Source: Rhizomucor pusillus | Lineage: Eukaryota; Mucoromycota; Mucoromycetes; Mucorales; Lichtheimiaceae | Length of the DNA: 64,000 nt | Assembly (NCBI GenBank): GCA_900175165.2 | Contig: FWWN02000687.1 | Coordinates: 176,515-240,514 of the forward strand | Direction of reading: 5' to 3' | Shown: piece by piece, positions 38,864 through 50,600 of the stretch | Layout: each line of letters starts with the position of its first letter | Numbering within the stretch: position 1 is the stretch's first letter | Program-made: the position numbers and the translations under genes | The notes under the pieces: model-generated | What the model saw: only the letters and a program-made list of their open reading frames with translations | What the model was told of the DNA's origin: nothing | The model's database searches: none

Positions 38864-40789
38864 TTATCCAAAGTGAAATGTGTAACCAGCACCGCCTCTT
38901 CCACTGCTGCCGCCAGGGAAGCCTCCGAATCCACCAGTCGAGAAGCCTCCACCAGGGAATCCGCCACCACCGTGGTGAAATCCGCCGCCAGGGAATCCGC
39001 CGCCGCCGAATCCACCTCCCATTCCTTGTCCGAACATTTGCATAAAGATATCATTCACGTCTACACCGGCGCCATCGAAGCCGCCCATGCCCATACCGCC
39101 TTCCAGATCGACACCAGAGTCGTATCGCTGCTTCTTTTGCGGGTCGCTCAAAACTGCATACGCTTCACCCAGCTCTTTGAACTTGGCTTCAGCCTTTGCA
39201 TCTCCTGCATTCTTGTCAGGATGGTATTGCAATGCTAGCTTGCGATAAGCTTTCTTGATCTCGGTGTCGGTAGCGTTCTTTGATAGACCAAGGATCTTGT
39301 AATAATCCTTTCGCTGCGACTTCTTCAGCTCCAACTCTGCGGTCTGCAGCATCCTTCGATATTCTGCAAAGTAGAAGTGATAAAATGTTAGTATTCAACT
39401 TCGTTGCAGTCAAACCGGGAAAATTGTACCTCTGTTGCTAGCATCTGCTTCGGTGAGTCGGCGATAGTCTCGTACAGCCTCTTCATACTGCTCAAGCTCC
39501 ATGTAACACGCCGCCCGCCGACTATATACTTTAATGAAATCAGGGTCCAACTCAAGTGCTTTGTTACAATCCGACAATGCTTCCTCGAATTTTTTAAGCT
39601 AAATATGTTGCAGCACATTAGCTCAGCGTTCCTGCATACGCCGAAAACACTGAAAAACTTGCCTTTTGCAGCACTGCTGCACGGTTAGAATACAGCTTGG
39701 AGTTCATGGCATCGTTGTCAGGATCGATTTCTAACGCGGAACTATAGGCATCGTATGCTTCCTGAAGGTTATTAGACTTGAATGCAGCGTTTCCGGTTTC
39801 TTTTTGTTCCTCAATTGCTCGAGCCTTTTTCAACAGCGTTCTGGCCTTTGCGAAATCAGGGTCACATCGCAGCGCTTCCATGCAGTGCGCTTTTGTCTTG
39901 GCATTATCGCCCTGCCCATAGAAAACTCTCGCTCTCAAATAGAGCACATCGGGATTCTGTGTATCAAGACGGACAAGGAAGCTGTAATGCAACCAAGCAC
40001 GATGAGTATTTCAAAGCAAGGATAATAATGTAGCAAGGAGATAACAACATACTTGACTAGTCTGCTTGCTTCTGACCACTTTTTCTGTGCCAATGCAATT
40101 TCTGCTCTCCAAATATCCCACTTGTATGGTACATGACTACCATCGACCATCGATATTGCCCGATCCAAGCTGTTTCCAGCCAAAGGCCATTGGTTGTTGT
40201 CCATATAGATCTGCATCTGGTTAATGTAATTCTTGACTGTCTGTAAATTGGCGTATTCGCGTTGAGCCTGGGCATTAGTCTTATCTAGTTCCAAAGCCGA
40301 CTCATATTGTCGCGTCGATTCTTCCAGATTGCCGAGGTTCAAGTGACATTTGCCAGCTCTGATATATGCCTTGATATTGGATGGATCAAGCTGAGTGGCG
40401 GTGCGACAATCTTCTGCAGCCTCCTTGTACTTTGCCAGCATGGTCAGGGCAGCAGCACGGTTGGCATAGTACGTGGCGGTATTTGGCGATGCCTCTGATA
40501 GCAAATCGATCCATGAGTTTATCCATTCTAAAAACTTATCCTCTTTCTCCTCTCCTTCTTACCGATGGCTTGGGAATACAGTGACACTGCCTCGCGATAG
40601 TTTCCATTTTTATATTCAACGTTCGCCTGATTCTTGATTTCCTCAGCGTTTCTTTAAAGTGTATAAGCATACAGAGGATACAAAACTACAGCCAAAAAGC
40701 ATGGCGATCGACGAGGCAACTAGAATCGTCTGCTGTCCATCGTCGGGTATGACTTACGATTGTGCGGGATCAATGTCCATGGCAGTCAT
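38864..40789 (-). CDS. DNAJC7: TPR and J-domain co-chaperone (DNAJC7/Tpr2 type)
   Basis: The six exons are 40789-40758, 40651-40563, 40527-40053, 39981-39663, 39598-39430 and 39363-38864, giving about 527 aa. Residues about 15-360 carry repeated TPR helix pairs ([49 protein letters not shown]). The J domain starts near residue 380 ([20 protein letters not shown]) and has the HPD motif. A Gly/Phe-rich tail ends TFHFG. DNAJC7 hands clients between Hsp70 and Hsp90; the TPRs bind the EEVD tails. Intron 4 begins with GC (GCAAGT), positions 39662 down to 39599. Two alternative start Met codons lie in exon 1. Confidence 0.93.
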
Positions 40790-40988
40790 GTTCTCTGTAT
40801 CTATATGCTGGCTCCCTGGCAGCGCTTGCGTGCAAGAATTCGGGTGGAAAAAGGGGACCTTTTTCTTCTCCCCGAAGTCACCCTTTGGAAATTGCGAGAA
40901 ACTGCGGAGTGCAACTGGAGCCTTGCCTTCATTGGCTCATAGGGTCCTTACTGTTGAAATGATCTCAATATCTAGCATTTTCAGATAT

Positions 40989-41549
40989 TCATTCTTCTGC
41001 TGCTTTTGCGGTGGTGGAGGAAGGACTCTCTGACAGGCGGAACATTGGATATTTGTGGCCGCTGGGTCTACGGACAGGAGTGATTTCCATCACATATAAT
41101 TCGTCATTGTTTGACAACTTTTTCAGTTACATTTAAAGGAACAGAATGAATAACCTTAATCATTCATAGATAATATCTAGCAGATACTTTGTTGTCACCT
41201 ACGGATATCCGTGAGAAAGAAGGTACAAGTTTTCCAACATTGAGTAACTGACCCGTCATACTCGCACTTGGAATACGGCTTGTTGTCAATAGTCGTTTGC
41301 TGCGGTGAGGTCTCAACCACAAGAAGGCATGAGAGATAAGTGCAAAAGCAATAGAGTCAAAATACTTACCTGATATGTCATTCGTTGCCCATTATGCAGC
41401 AGCGCTGGGCCGATACTAACGCCAAGAAAGCGCCGGCAAATCATGTCATTGTGGACTTCGTACATGCTGTAAAACTTTGAGGCCCCAGAGTTGTTATCAA
41501 AGTGCAAACGCGCGTAGCGATGAATAAAGGATGTAAGGTTAATCCGATT
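40989..41549 (-). pseudogene. Orphan 3' exons of an unrecognised gene
   Basis: A frame beginning NRINLTSFIHRYARLHFDNN and continuing KFYSMYEVHNDMICRRFLGV ends at a good GTAAGT donor. It can be spliced to SKCEYDGSVTQCWKTCTFFL and then, through a 134-nt intron, to PSGHKYPMFRLSESPSS and a stop. The segment has the look of a real globular C-terminus. No start exon could be found: directly upstream lies the decayed transposase. It may be the surviving end of a gene interrupted by that element. Confidence 0.35.
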
Positions 41550-41582
41550 CTATAAATGGAAATATCTATTCATACATCCCGA

Positions 41583-42520
41583 GCCTGCAATGGGACGTGG
41601 ACTTCTTGTCTGTGATTTTTCACTTCTTCGTCCGCTGCCCAGGCATCCATCCCTCTATCATATGCTTCTATGTATCGGAAGCATCTTTTGTAATTTCGTC
41701 TAATATTTGTGGGCGGTTTCCCCGACGGACAGGCATGGTCGAGAGCAATTGGGACTTGCTTCTCCAGTCCTTCAAAACTGCAGTCTCAGTTCTTCCGGAC
41801 GTCTGCCGAATATCTCTCTATCCGATTATATTCACAATGAAACTTTGGATAAAGATCGAATAAGAGCTTGTGACGAAGCAGAGTTTTCTGCGAAGCTGAA
41901 CGCTGAAACGTGAAATCTACCTGCAGGGAGAGGCAATGTTGCACACAACACTCTGGATTGTCAGAATATTCACGTTCGCATCGAAAGCGCCATTTCTTCT
42001 CTTCCAGGAGTTCGATCGCGATCGTGCCATAATCCTCTTTCTTCAAGAATTCGTTTGACGCCTTCAAACTCAAGGCATTGCTTGATCTCTCCATTTTTTA
42101 TGTCGCTTTTGCTTCGTATCGTAAAATGCTTGCGTTTTTTCTCGGTTCTCTCCTTGGAGATAAAATTTTGTTCTTAGGATCGTAAATTTTTGGAGAAAGC
42201 GTCATACGAGAAGCAATCAACGCATCAGCAGCAAATGCCATGTGGTTGGATGACTGGTCGAAAAGAAATATACCCATACATCCTTGGATGGAGTGATTTA
42301 AAGACCAGGATGACTTGTTCAAGCTGTCTGACAAGGTCTTCGTATGTCCAGTATCCGTCCCGATTTGCACCAGCGTAAAAAACAGTGCATGATATCTGGT
42401 TTCCATAACGCATCGTTTTTTGGTAAGGGCATTGACATTTGCTCACCATTATCGATAGACCAGGGCTTTCCCTATTATCTGAGATTCCCCATTTTCGAAC
42501 CATCCTTTATCGCGGCCGTC
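41583..42520 (-). pseudogene. Decayed DDE-type transposase
   Basis: Pieces in different minus-strand frames fall in the order of a DDE endonuclease family that is common in fungal genomes: GYWTYEDLVRQLEQVI, then FLFDQSSNHMAFAADAL (catalytic Asp region), then CCVQHCLSLQ, then LYPKFHCEYNRIER (catalytic Glu region), then RRNYKRCFRYIEAYDRG. At least three frame breaks separate them: near 42290, a stop near 42098-42100, and a stop near 41787 just before CSFEGLEKQV. The element is therefore dead. Family recognition rests on remembered motif order, not on a search. No terminal repeats were found. Confidence 0.65.
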
Positions 42521-42535
42521 ATTTGCATAGAATAT

Positions 42536-43570
42536 TTATTCGTCATCTGTAACCAAAACAATCTTCGTCTTGCCACCAGACAGATCCGGTTCGACTACGG
42601 TTTCCATACCGTCGCCAGTGTCCTCTTGTTGGATGTCCGGTAGATCGATATTGATTTGTATATGATCTTTCATTATATACATGTTGTATGGAGGCTGGTA
42701 AGCGACAGTGTGGGCTTTGGTGATCATACTTTTGAAAATGTCCGAAAGCTGCGTCGCCAGAATGATTCGTCCATCAATGTCGGACAAACTGACCCTCTTA
42801 ATGGCATCCTCGAAGTACTTGATATGACGGACCTCCTCATCTTCAAGTTCCTGAAGCATCTTGCTAGGTCATCCTCATCCAGTTCGAGAGAATCGTCTTT
42901 GTCCAGAAGATGCATGGGTGGGCGGGAGCCGTCATCAATAGGTGGCATGTGATTTTTGATTATGCCCTGATATTGCGTTTCATTATTTCCTTTAATGAAA
43001 ACTCCGCCATCATCAACCGAGCCAGAAATTTCCGCCGGCAGATTCCAGCTGGAATATGACAGGAATCTGCCAGCATATTCTGGATCTTTAGGTGCAGTGA
43101 GACCATGGTAGTCATTAGGCGTGAGGCTCGATGCTTCGAAATGAACAAATATATCAACAATGTTCCTGGTACCGTGCACCAATAAAATGTTCTCGTGCCA
43201 GAACGCAGTTAAATATTCGAAATATTCAATGAGCTAGCAGTGAGGGAGCTTCTTTGCTGTCATCTCTGAGGATGCCACACGCTGTCGTTCGTTTATTAAC
43301 ACTGTCTCACTTACAACCTTTCCACATGTCGAGGCTGGTTTGTCTTCGCCTGTAAATATATCTTGCCCCTCATCCACGGCCCGGACAGTGGACTCGAGTT
43401 TGTGCTTGGCAGAATGTATTATCGTTGAATAATGTGCCGTATTCCTTGACCAGTGTTGACTCGCACTCGGATCTTTGACTCGGGATTAGCAGAGATTCGA
43501 AATAGGGTTTACTTCGGACAGACTGATTGCGTTGCTGATGAAGGGGGTTGACACCGTACACACATCTCAA
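42536..43570 (-). pseudogene. Broken unrecognised gene with an internal frame change
   Basis: Minus-strand exons read QHWSRNTAHYSTIIHSAKHK, then through a short intron LIEYFEYLTAFWHENILLVH and a long acidic frame to LELDEDDLA. There the frame stops making sense, while the next frame reads MLQELEDEEVRHIKYFED and continues about 100 residues to a stop at 42536. A one-base change would join them as DDLARMLQELEDEE; no GT donor exists nearby for an intron. The family is not recognised. A sequencing error or a recent pseudogene are both possible. Confidence 0.4.
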
Positions 43571-44025
43571 TAGATAAAATGGTGGGAAAAGGCGGGAAAA
43601 GGTATGATGGAGAGGATTTCGTCATTTAGAGTGCTTGCGAATGGGGACAATCAAATCCTATTTATGCCGCGCTTGAACAAAGAAAGGATGGGTACAAAGA
43701 AGCTGTCTTGCTCTTACTGTTGTCGTATAGTATGAATGGATATCTTATATATACATTTTCGATTTGAAGGCATGTCTTTGGGCTGTAAATTATATCTTCA
43801 TCTGCTACATGGGCAGTTATTGTCTGTCCAAGAGTGACTATTATCTGTCTGTCCGAAGCAGACCCCTAAACCTTATTCTTCAGCTTTAACTTGAATTCTG
43901 TCAAAAGTTACTGACTTCCTTCATCTGCCCAAAATTCTTTGCCTGTATAGACGGCGAAGTTTAGGATATTACCGTAAAACTTCTGTTCCTTCTGCCTTGT
44001 TTTCTTATTTTCATGCACTTCCCCT
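43571..44025. other. Intergenic gap
   Basis: No coding potential, structured RNA or repeat is apparent in this AT-rich 450 bp stretch. Confidence 0.4.
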
Positions 44026-44265
44026 TCAATAGACCTGACCTAAAATCGCCTCAACGTTGGCAATGAAATCGCTAAACAGCCTGGTGTAGCTGATATCAAT
44101 CCTTACCTTTCGTTTGGCTCCTGCAATAGACGATTCCGGCTTGTTTATGTCAGACTTCGACACTATGCGCTTTTGGTATACTACTTCCTTCTGCATGACT
44201 GTCTTAACTCCGTTCACGATGCTCTCGTTCTCCCCAGGCACCTGAATATTTTCTATTTCCTGCAT
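44026..44265 (-). CDS. Small hypothetical ORF (79 aa)
   Basis: A frame from an ATG at 44265 encodes 79 aa, mixed Lys/Glu/Val with KSDINKPESSIAGAKRKVR and an amphipathic end. It lies divergent to the next gene with an 87 bp gap, which is compatible with a real small gene. No family is recognised, and it lies at the edge of a relic-rich zone, so it may also be a fragment of a larger repeated gene. Confidence 0.3.
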   Translation of the reverse strand: MQEIENIQVPGENESIVNGVKTVMQKEVVYQKRIVSKSDINKPESSIAGAKRKVRIDISYTRLFSDFIANVEAILGQVY

Positions 44266-44352
44266 GCTCCGTGGCCGTCAGCAGCATAACTGATCCCTCC
44301 CAAGCGGCTAGTGATTGAAGCATTCGATTCCGGTGCCCCAACCCAAGTTCTG

Positions 44353-44952
44353 ATGTTGCCTACTGCAAGAGACATGGACTCCGGGGGCGGCTATCTGGTT
44401 GAAGAAGATAGTCAAACCACAGATGATATACACAATCGTACACGGCGACATTTGGAAGAGCAAGAGATAGATAGGCTGGATAATATGACAATGCAGATAC
44501 AGCGTAAGTTTCGCAAAAGGTGAGCAATAAGGAGCGTCTGCACACATTGAACTGAATCCTTAGAGACCTAATGCATTGTTCTAAGGACTCGGCCTACAGG
44601 GTACCAATCGCTGTCAGAACTATGGCAAGATTTCGTGCCTCTCGTTGAAGCATCGCTAGAGCTTTCACCGCCACAAGCTATACAACGAATGCTGAATCTT
44701 ACATCGTATTTCTATGACTTTTGCCATGCCTATCGAGCTGACACCGAGCAATATGAATTGAAAGAATATTTCGAATTTCTCGAAAACGCATGGATACAAT
44801 TATTCCAAGAGCAACATGGCATGACGGACCGCATAAGAGCATTAAATGTTTTGCGAGATGGGCATGATCAGGCAGCCGATGTTTTCGGCATCCCTGATGC
44901 CTTAAATCGCGCATTACAAGCTGCCTTGCCGAAGGATCTAGAAACTAGATAG
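44353..44952 (+). CDS. Small unrecognised helical protein
   Basis: The two exons 44353-44519 and 44586-44952 join in frame to 177 aa, starting MLPTARDMDSGGGY. The first third is acidic and Arg-rich (RRHLEEQEIDRL). The rest is helical: YQSLSELWQDFVPLVEASLE, LNLTSYFYDFCHAYRADTE and a final amphipathic part ending LPKDLETR. There is no signal peptide, membrane segment or known motif. The intron is 66 nt with GTGAGC donor and CTAAG acceptor, which supports a real gene. Function unknown. Confidence 0.55.
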
Positions 44953-45099
44953 CTTAAATTACATACTCTTTCAAGCTGTACATATTTGTTTCCGGAAGCA
45001 GATCATTGGAGATATTGTCAGTGCTGTTTCGATTTCAGACCGAGGAAAGTAATCACTATTATACTAAAGAAACAGCATTTTGTACGACTTCATCCCCTG

Positions 45100-45960
45100 T
45101 TGCTATTAAAATCCAGAAATGTCAACAGACATTGCTATTTTCCGGGAGTTTCTATACTGATGTTCAGTTGCTATAAAAGCCAGCGAAGTAGAAAACGTCC
45201 ATAGACTGAAGCGATACCTCTACGCGAGTGAATTTCCAAAAATAAAAATACCACAACGCCGTAGTCACTGCGGAGGAACCGACCATGTCCGACGATCCAG
45301 CCGATTATGCCCCTATAGCAACCTTGCAAATGAGTATGCAATTTGAAGCTATATTTTACCCATCTTGAATTTTGGATCTTGAAATAGGTCAATAGGTCAA
45401 TTGACACTTTGAAGAAACAATAGTAATGGTCAACGCTCGGAAACTAATGTTCGATTTATATCTGAAAATCCTGAGCATCTTACAACAACCGAAAATAGCT
45501 TCTCAATCTCTTTCTGTTAATATTCCTGGAAATACATAACGAATAGAGGTTTATGAAGGCCGAGCGAGTAGCATAACGCCTCGAATTCATTGAAAATATC
45601 CCTCAAACGTCGATCATCCTGAAATTATTGAACCTGGCACGCGAAAAGATACAACGCTTTGTGCAACTTCCCGCTTTGCTGCTCAATTTCCTTTTGGATC
45701 GATAAAATCCAGAAATGTCAAGCTTTCGCATAGGTTTCCATGATTTTTCTTTCTCTGCATGCATATAAAAGCTTCGAAAGACGAATCAACGGGAGTTTCT
45801 TCTGATATTCGCTTCATCATTTCGTCTCCAACTTAATGTTATTCTTCCAAAATACTGCGCCAATGACGTTACAACCATTGTGGTGAAACCGGTCATGTTC
45901 GATGTTCCAGCAGACTATGTATCTACACCAGTCCCGATGCGTACATATTGCATGTCATAC
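45100..45960 (+). repeat. Two diverged tandem copies of a gene 5' region
   Basis: Segments at about 45105-45345 and 45700-45950 share, in the same order, AAAATCCAGAAATGTCAA, a CCGGGAGTTTC/TTTCC stretch, a TATAAAAG box and a start context (ACCGACCATGTCCGACGATC versus ACCGGTCATGTTCGATGTTC). Both start codons open short related frames, MSDDPADYAPI and MFDVPADYVST. The first copy has no visible downstream coding part. The second leads into the 46.1-47.2 kb repeat. Confidence 0.6.
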
Positions 45961-46089
45961 TGCGGTATATTATCATCGAGTGCTGTCAGTTGATATATAG
46001 ATTACAAAGTAGATTGCATTCTCGATAACAGTGGGTAATTATCGAGATCATATTTTCATTTCATTGCTTTTATAATCTTGAGTAGAGGC

Positions 46090-47215
46090 TATTTTGATGG
46101 CCCACTTTATACATCATTCTATTCTCACATCCGGACCGTTCTCGCCTACAATGCCTAATCTTAAAAGTATGGCTCTGGAACCCAGACAAAGATGGCGAAG
46201 TTGCATGATACAGCGACAATTCAGACACCACAGACTCCGTTGCATGTATGCTTCCCTATCCGCAATATCGACGTATCTTCAAAACCGCAAGTAATCAATA
46301 AGGTGTATCCAATGACCTAGAGATATTATCCCTGCTGTTAACAGTAAATCTGGAATTTCGATGGAACCTGGAACTTCGATGGCGGATGCATAACCAGATT
46401 TTGCATAATTCGGAGTCTCGATGGTCGATGCAAATTCAGCGTTGGGAGAGGCACGCGAGCCTGTTTCGACGGGATGCGCTATCCAAAGTATACTTTTGAA
46501 CACTTACGAAATAGGCTTAGAGGTAAGCACGTTTCATGGAAGCTCGTGGAGGAATATCGAAAGCTCCAGATAGCGCTGTGCATACGGTACGACATAGAAG
46601 ATTTGTGGACCTTACATGTTAATGGACCGGTTCCCAAAAGATGTTGTACAGTACTGTAAAACAACATTCGAAGTTCCGGATGTAAGCATTGGCTCTGATA
46701 ACAGAAGATTTTTTTGTTGAGATGCCTATAAAATGAGCAATCCCCCCTACATTTCTTTTTTCTCTTCATCTTTTACAGAGAGAAATGATATGGTAAGCTA
46801 GAACATCAAATCTTTTAAGATTGCAAACGATTGACCGTTGATGCAGATTGAAGCACGTTTATATATCCCTCTTGACCGAATTATGCATGCAGCTTCTCTG
46901 CTCTCTGGCGTCTTTCCCTGGGCTCTGTTGCTATACAAGTCGCCGAAAGACATGGTCGCCCCCAGATTTTCCAAGTTGTCTGCCAAAATCTTTTGCTTGC
47001 GTGTGCATATTATTCTATCCAAGCAAGTCTCGTCTCTATACGTAGAAACATCCCTCCGTCCCGGATGGTGCCTGCTGGTGCGCCGCCCCCCTTTAAAAAT
47101 GTATTTTTTATACATTGTCTTTTCCCCTTTGCCCGCGTCTGCCCTGCCCCGGCACGATGCGTGGTCCCCGCCAAGAGCGGGAAAACAATAAACTTGTTTG
47201 TTTCTGAATAAATAA
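46090..47215 (+). repeat. Repeat copy A of a gene-like element (inverted relative to 62.6-63.77 kb)
   Basis: This stretch is similar along its length to the reverse complement of 62600-63770. Shared landmarks are ATGCCTAATCTTAA with GGAACCCAGACAAAGATGGC, AAAACCGCAAGTAATCAATA, CTTTTGAACAC, a TTTTTTCTCTTCATCTTTTA tract, ATTATGCATGCAGCTTCTC and a terminal GAACAATAAACTTGTTTG-like end. In copy A the coding frame is broken early (stop after YLQNRK; another frame continues). A GTAAGC...TTTACAG intron-like stretch and AATAAA-like end suggest it derives from a spliced gene. Confidence 0.75.
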
Positions 47216-47644
47216 ACTCGAAGCTCATGTCATACTTCTTAATGTAGTGCAAAAAAGATAGTATCCTTGAATCATTTCTAGTCTCCAGACTAGTCTACAA
47301 GACCACACCACTGCTATATTATGTGAAAACTCAGAAGCAACTTTACTACACAGTATTAATCACGATTCTCTACTATGGCCTCTTACTGCTTTGCTTGTAA
47401 GCAATGTATTGCAGCAGGATATCACTGTGCAGATTTCCTTTTCCATTTTTGGCCTGGGGCGGGGGGCACATCCCAGATTGCCTTTTGGAGCGATGCGCAC
47501 CCCCATCCTGCCTTCTCCTCTGTCTTTCCTTTCGTGTCCATACGTCTTCCCTTTAAATTCCAAACTTACTACCCGGCCTTGATAGTCTGTACAGAACAAC
47601 GTCCTCCTTGATAAAGCCACTGCCGTCACAAGTCATCGCTCTTG
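47216..47644. other. Gap before the Rap-GAP gene
   Basis: No gene is supported. The frame of the Rap-GAP N-terminus is open for a few codons upstream of its ATG, so an additional upstream exon cannot be excluded. Confidence 0.35.
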
Positions 47645-50600
47645 ATGTTGAAAGCTGAGGGCGGCACAAACTCTTCGGCCAGCAGCAAAACGTTCTCGGA
47701 GACAGACACAAGTCCGTCATCACACGCAAAAGAACCAGACGGACGATCATCGTCTGACAGCAAACACCAGTGTAAAAGGGATCTTGTTTTACCACCACGT
47801 ACATCTTCCATAGAAGCACAGCGATCAGAGCCAGAAGCTCTACAAAGGAACACAACGTTATCGCCTGCGACTTCCTTCCAACAGTTAGCGTCAGCCAAAT
47901 TGTCAAACGAAAGCAACCGCTCAGATCGGCCGTCGCTAGCAAAGCGTCCATCTGACGACTCGATAAGATCAAACTTCTCCTCAACAAGCTCTGTCTTCAG
48001 CACAGCTAGTAAAATCAGTCGATTACCACATGCTGTCAAAAATTCTTTTGTGTCTGTAAAGGATTTCGTCGCCTTGAAGGCCCATAGAAGCAGATCAAAA
48101 ACCCAAAGCAGATTCGCATTAGCGCAGCAACAACAGGAAATAGCGACTGCTTCCTCTCAATATGCGCAAACGATTCATTATAGCACCCTGGGATCAACTA
48201 CATACTCAGATCGAGAAACCTTCGCTTCGAGACTGCGACGCAGGACACCTAGCACGATGGGTCTCGTATCGATGTTTTCATCATCCCAAACAGCAAACAA
48301 AAAAGATGATGTAGTTAACCCGAGTTCATCAACGAGTTCTTCGATTTTAGAAGTCAAGGATGCACGAGGCGGCGGCAAAACTAATCGTCGGAGCAGTGTT
48401 GTAAATGTGGCAACCAGACTATTGCGACGGGATGAAACCAACAAGAGTCCCTTGCGAAGTCGCGTCGCTGCTATCGATGAAGATGAAGCTGAAGCGAACC
48501 AGCTTGGATTCAGCGATGAGTTTGAAAGTGCTATACAAGGAACTGCGGATCAGAAAGCGGTCGGAAAACTGTTGTTCGGTGTCGATATTGGAAGCATAGA
48601 TTTTTTCGACCAAGACTTTGCAAGGTCAGCAACGTCCAGTACCATATCTACGGTCAGTCATCTGGACACAGAGACATCAGATGCAAAAAGCGATCATATC
48701 ACATCTAAACCATCGACCCATCAAGTTGTTTGGGGACGTCAACGAGCCAAATCATGTCAGGTACGAATTATATCAGTTGAAAAGGTGGCCAGTGTATTTA
48801 TTCCATAGTTTCAGGAGACAAAGGTGCCATCACTGCGACAGCTAGCAAAAGGAAACTATGCTGCTTCCACTGGAGCTCTTTCATCAAATTCACCGCCTCC
48901 ACCGCCGCCGATGCCTGTCGGAAAATTTATGCCAGAACATGATACCATCCAAGTATTGCCAGTTGCCCGTCCCGAAATAGTTCCAAAGGCTCTTGATACG
49001 TTTGGAACATCTATGGCGATAGTGGCAGCCGATTCATTCGATACCACTCTTGTTACAGCGACCTTAACCACGCTGCACAGCAAACTTATTAATGATTGTG
49101 ATCAAACATTAGCATCAACTATTCTGCCAGCATCTAAATCTTCCAACAGCTTGGACTTCCCGGAAGAACGTCTTCGCAATATCGCACACGACTTGAGAAA
49201 GATGTCAAATATGGTCAAATGGGAGGATGCCGATGGCCCCTTATCTAAAACGGCTATTGCGACATACTTTGAATCTCTTGACCAACAAATTGCACAGGGC
49301 AAATATATGCAATCAAGGAAAAGAGGAGACGATTCATCGAATCAAGCGGTGGCTAATGTAGTCAAGGAGATAGTAAGTCATGTATGATCACAATATCTGC
49401 TCGGAGTGCTCAAGTTTGTACTAGGTGTCTTCATTGAAACATACAATCAACCAATGCGTCTGCCAGTACTATAAAGTTACAGAAAGGGCAATGATTATCC
49501 CTTGCAAAGGATTCAAGGTTGAGGGTCTGAATCGATCTGGTGCTACAAAGGAGGATTATCCATCAACATCGCCGCCGCGAGATTACTCGGATTGGCCCGT
49601 GCAACATATGGACGAGGAAGCATATATGTACCGAAAACATTTCGTTGGTAAAGATTATGTTACCTTTGTTGGATATGTGAATGACGATGAGCCCCTCCTG
49701 ATCTCTGCAATACGCGATGAAGGGTCCTATCGATTGATAATTCGGGGCAAACAGGTAAACTTGCTTACCTCTCTGATCTTGTCGTTACCCCGCGTTGCTT
49801 AAATGTCATTTAGGGTCCTGATATCCGAAAAGTAATCCCAGATTCCTTTTTGTTAAATACCCCGTCGGATGCAGATACTCAAATGGAATCCGTTTCGGAT
49901 TCCACGTGGAAAGCCGTTGTCGAAACATCATCGGATATCTCCTTAAATCAGCTCAAAAAGGTGGACAAGGAGACGATCTTATCATTGGGATTAGAAAACG
50001 AGATATTACGGCTAGATGAATCTGCTGTAAGGAGATCTGATATGGAGAAAAGATATAAGAACCTGGGGAAATGCTGATTTGGAATGTCAGGTTCACTGCC
50101 GTTACAAATTTGGCGTCGTCCACGTCAAGGAGGGTCAAATTCGTGAGGAGGAATGGTTCTCGAATGATGAAGAGTCTGAAAAGTTCAGCCGCTTTCTTGA
50201 AATCATTGGTCGTCGCGTTGACCTCCTAGGTTATTCTGGATGGGCGGCGGGCCTAGACACGAAGGGTAAAGGAAAATCAAGCGGATTACGTACATGGCAG
50301 CGAACTAAATGCTACATAGGCGGAGATTCAGGCGAATATACCTTTGTAAACGAATGGAAGGAACATTCCATTGCATACCATGTAGCACCACTTATACCCA
50401 GTCGACGCGGTGACAAGCAACATATCCAGCGGAAACGACATATTGGGAATGGTATGCGGACGCACTTCTGCAGGAATGGCTAACCTTAACATTTTGCACT
50501 AGACATTGTATGCATTGTTTTCGCGGAAGGAAAGCAACCTTTCAACCCTGCAGCGATTAAGTCGCAATTTCTGCATGTATTTATTGTCGTACATGAGGAA

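Noticed and set aside
46479..47252. Several 60-117 codon ORFs on both strands of repeat copy A
   Set aside because: Frames are not shared with copy B in this part and contain no recognised domain.
50027..50090. Apparent frameshift between Rap-GAP exons 4 and 5
   Set aside because: A 64-nt GT-AG intron with a TGCTGAT branch point joins the two frames in phase 0.
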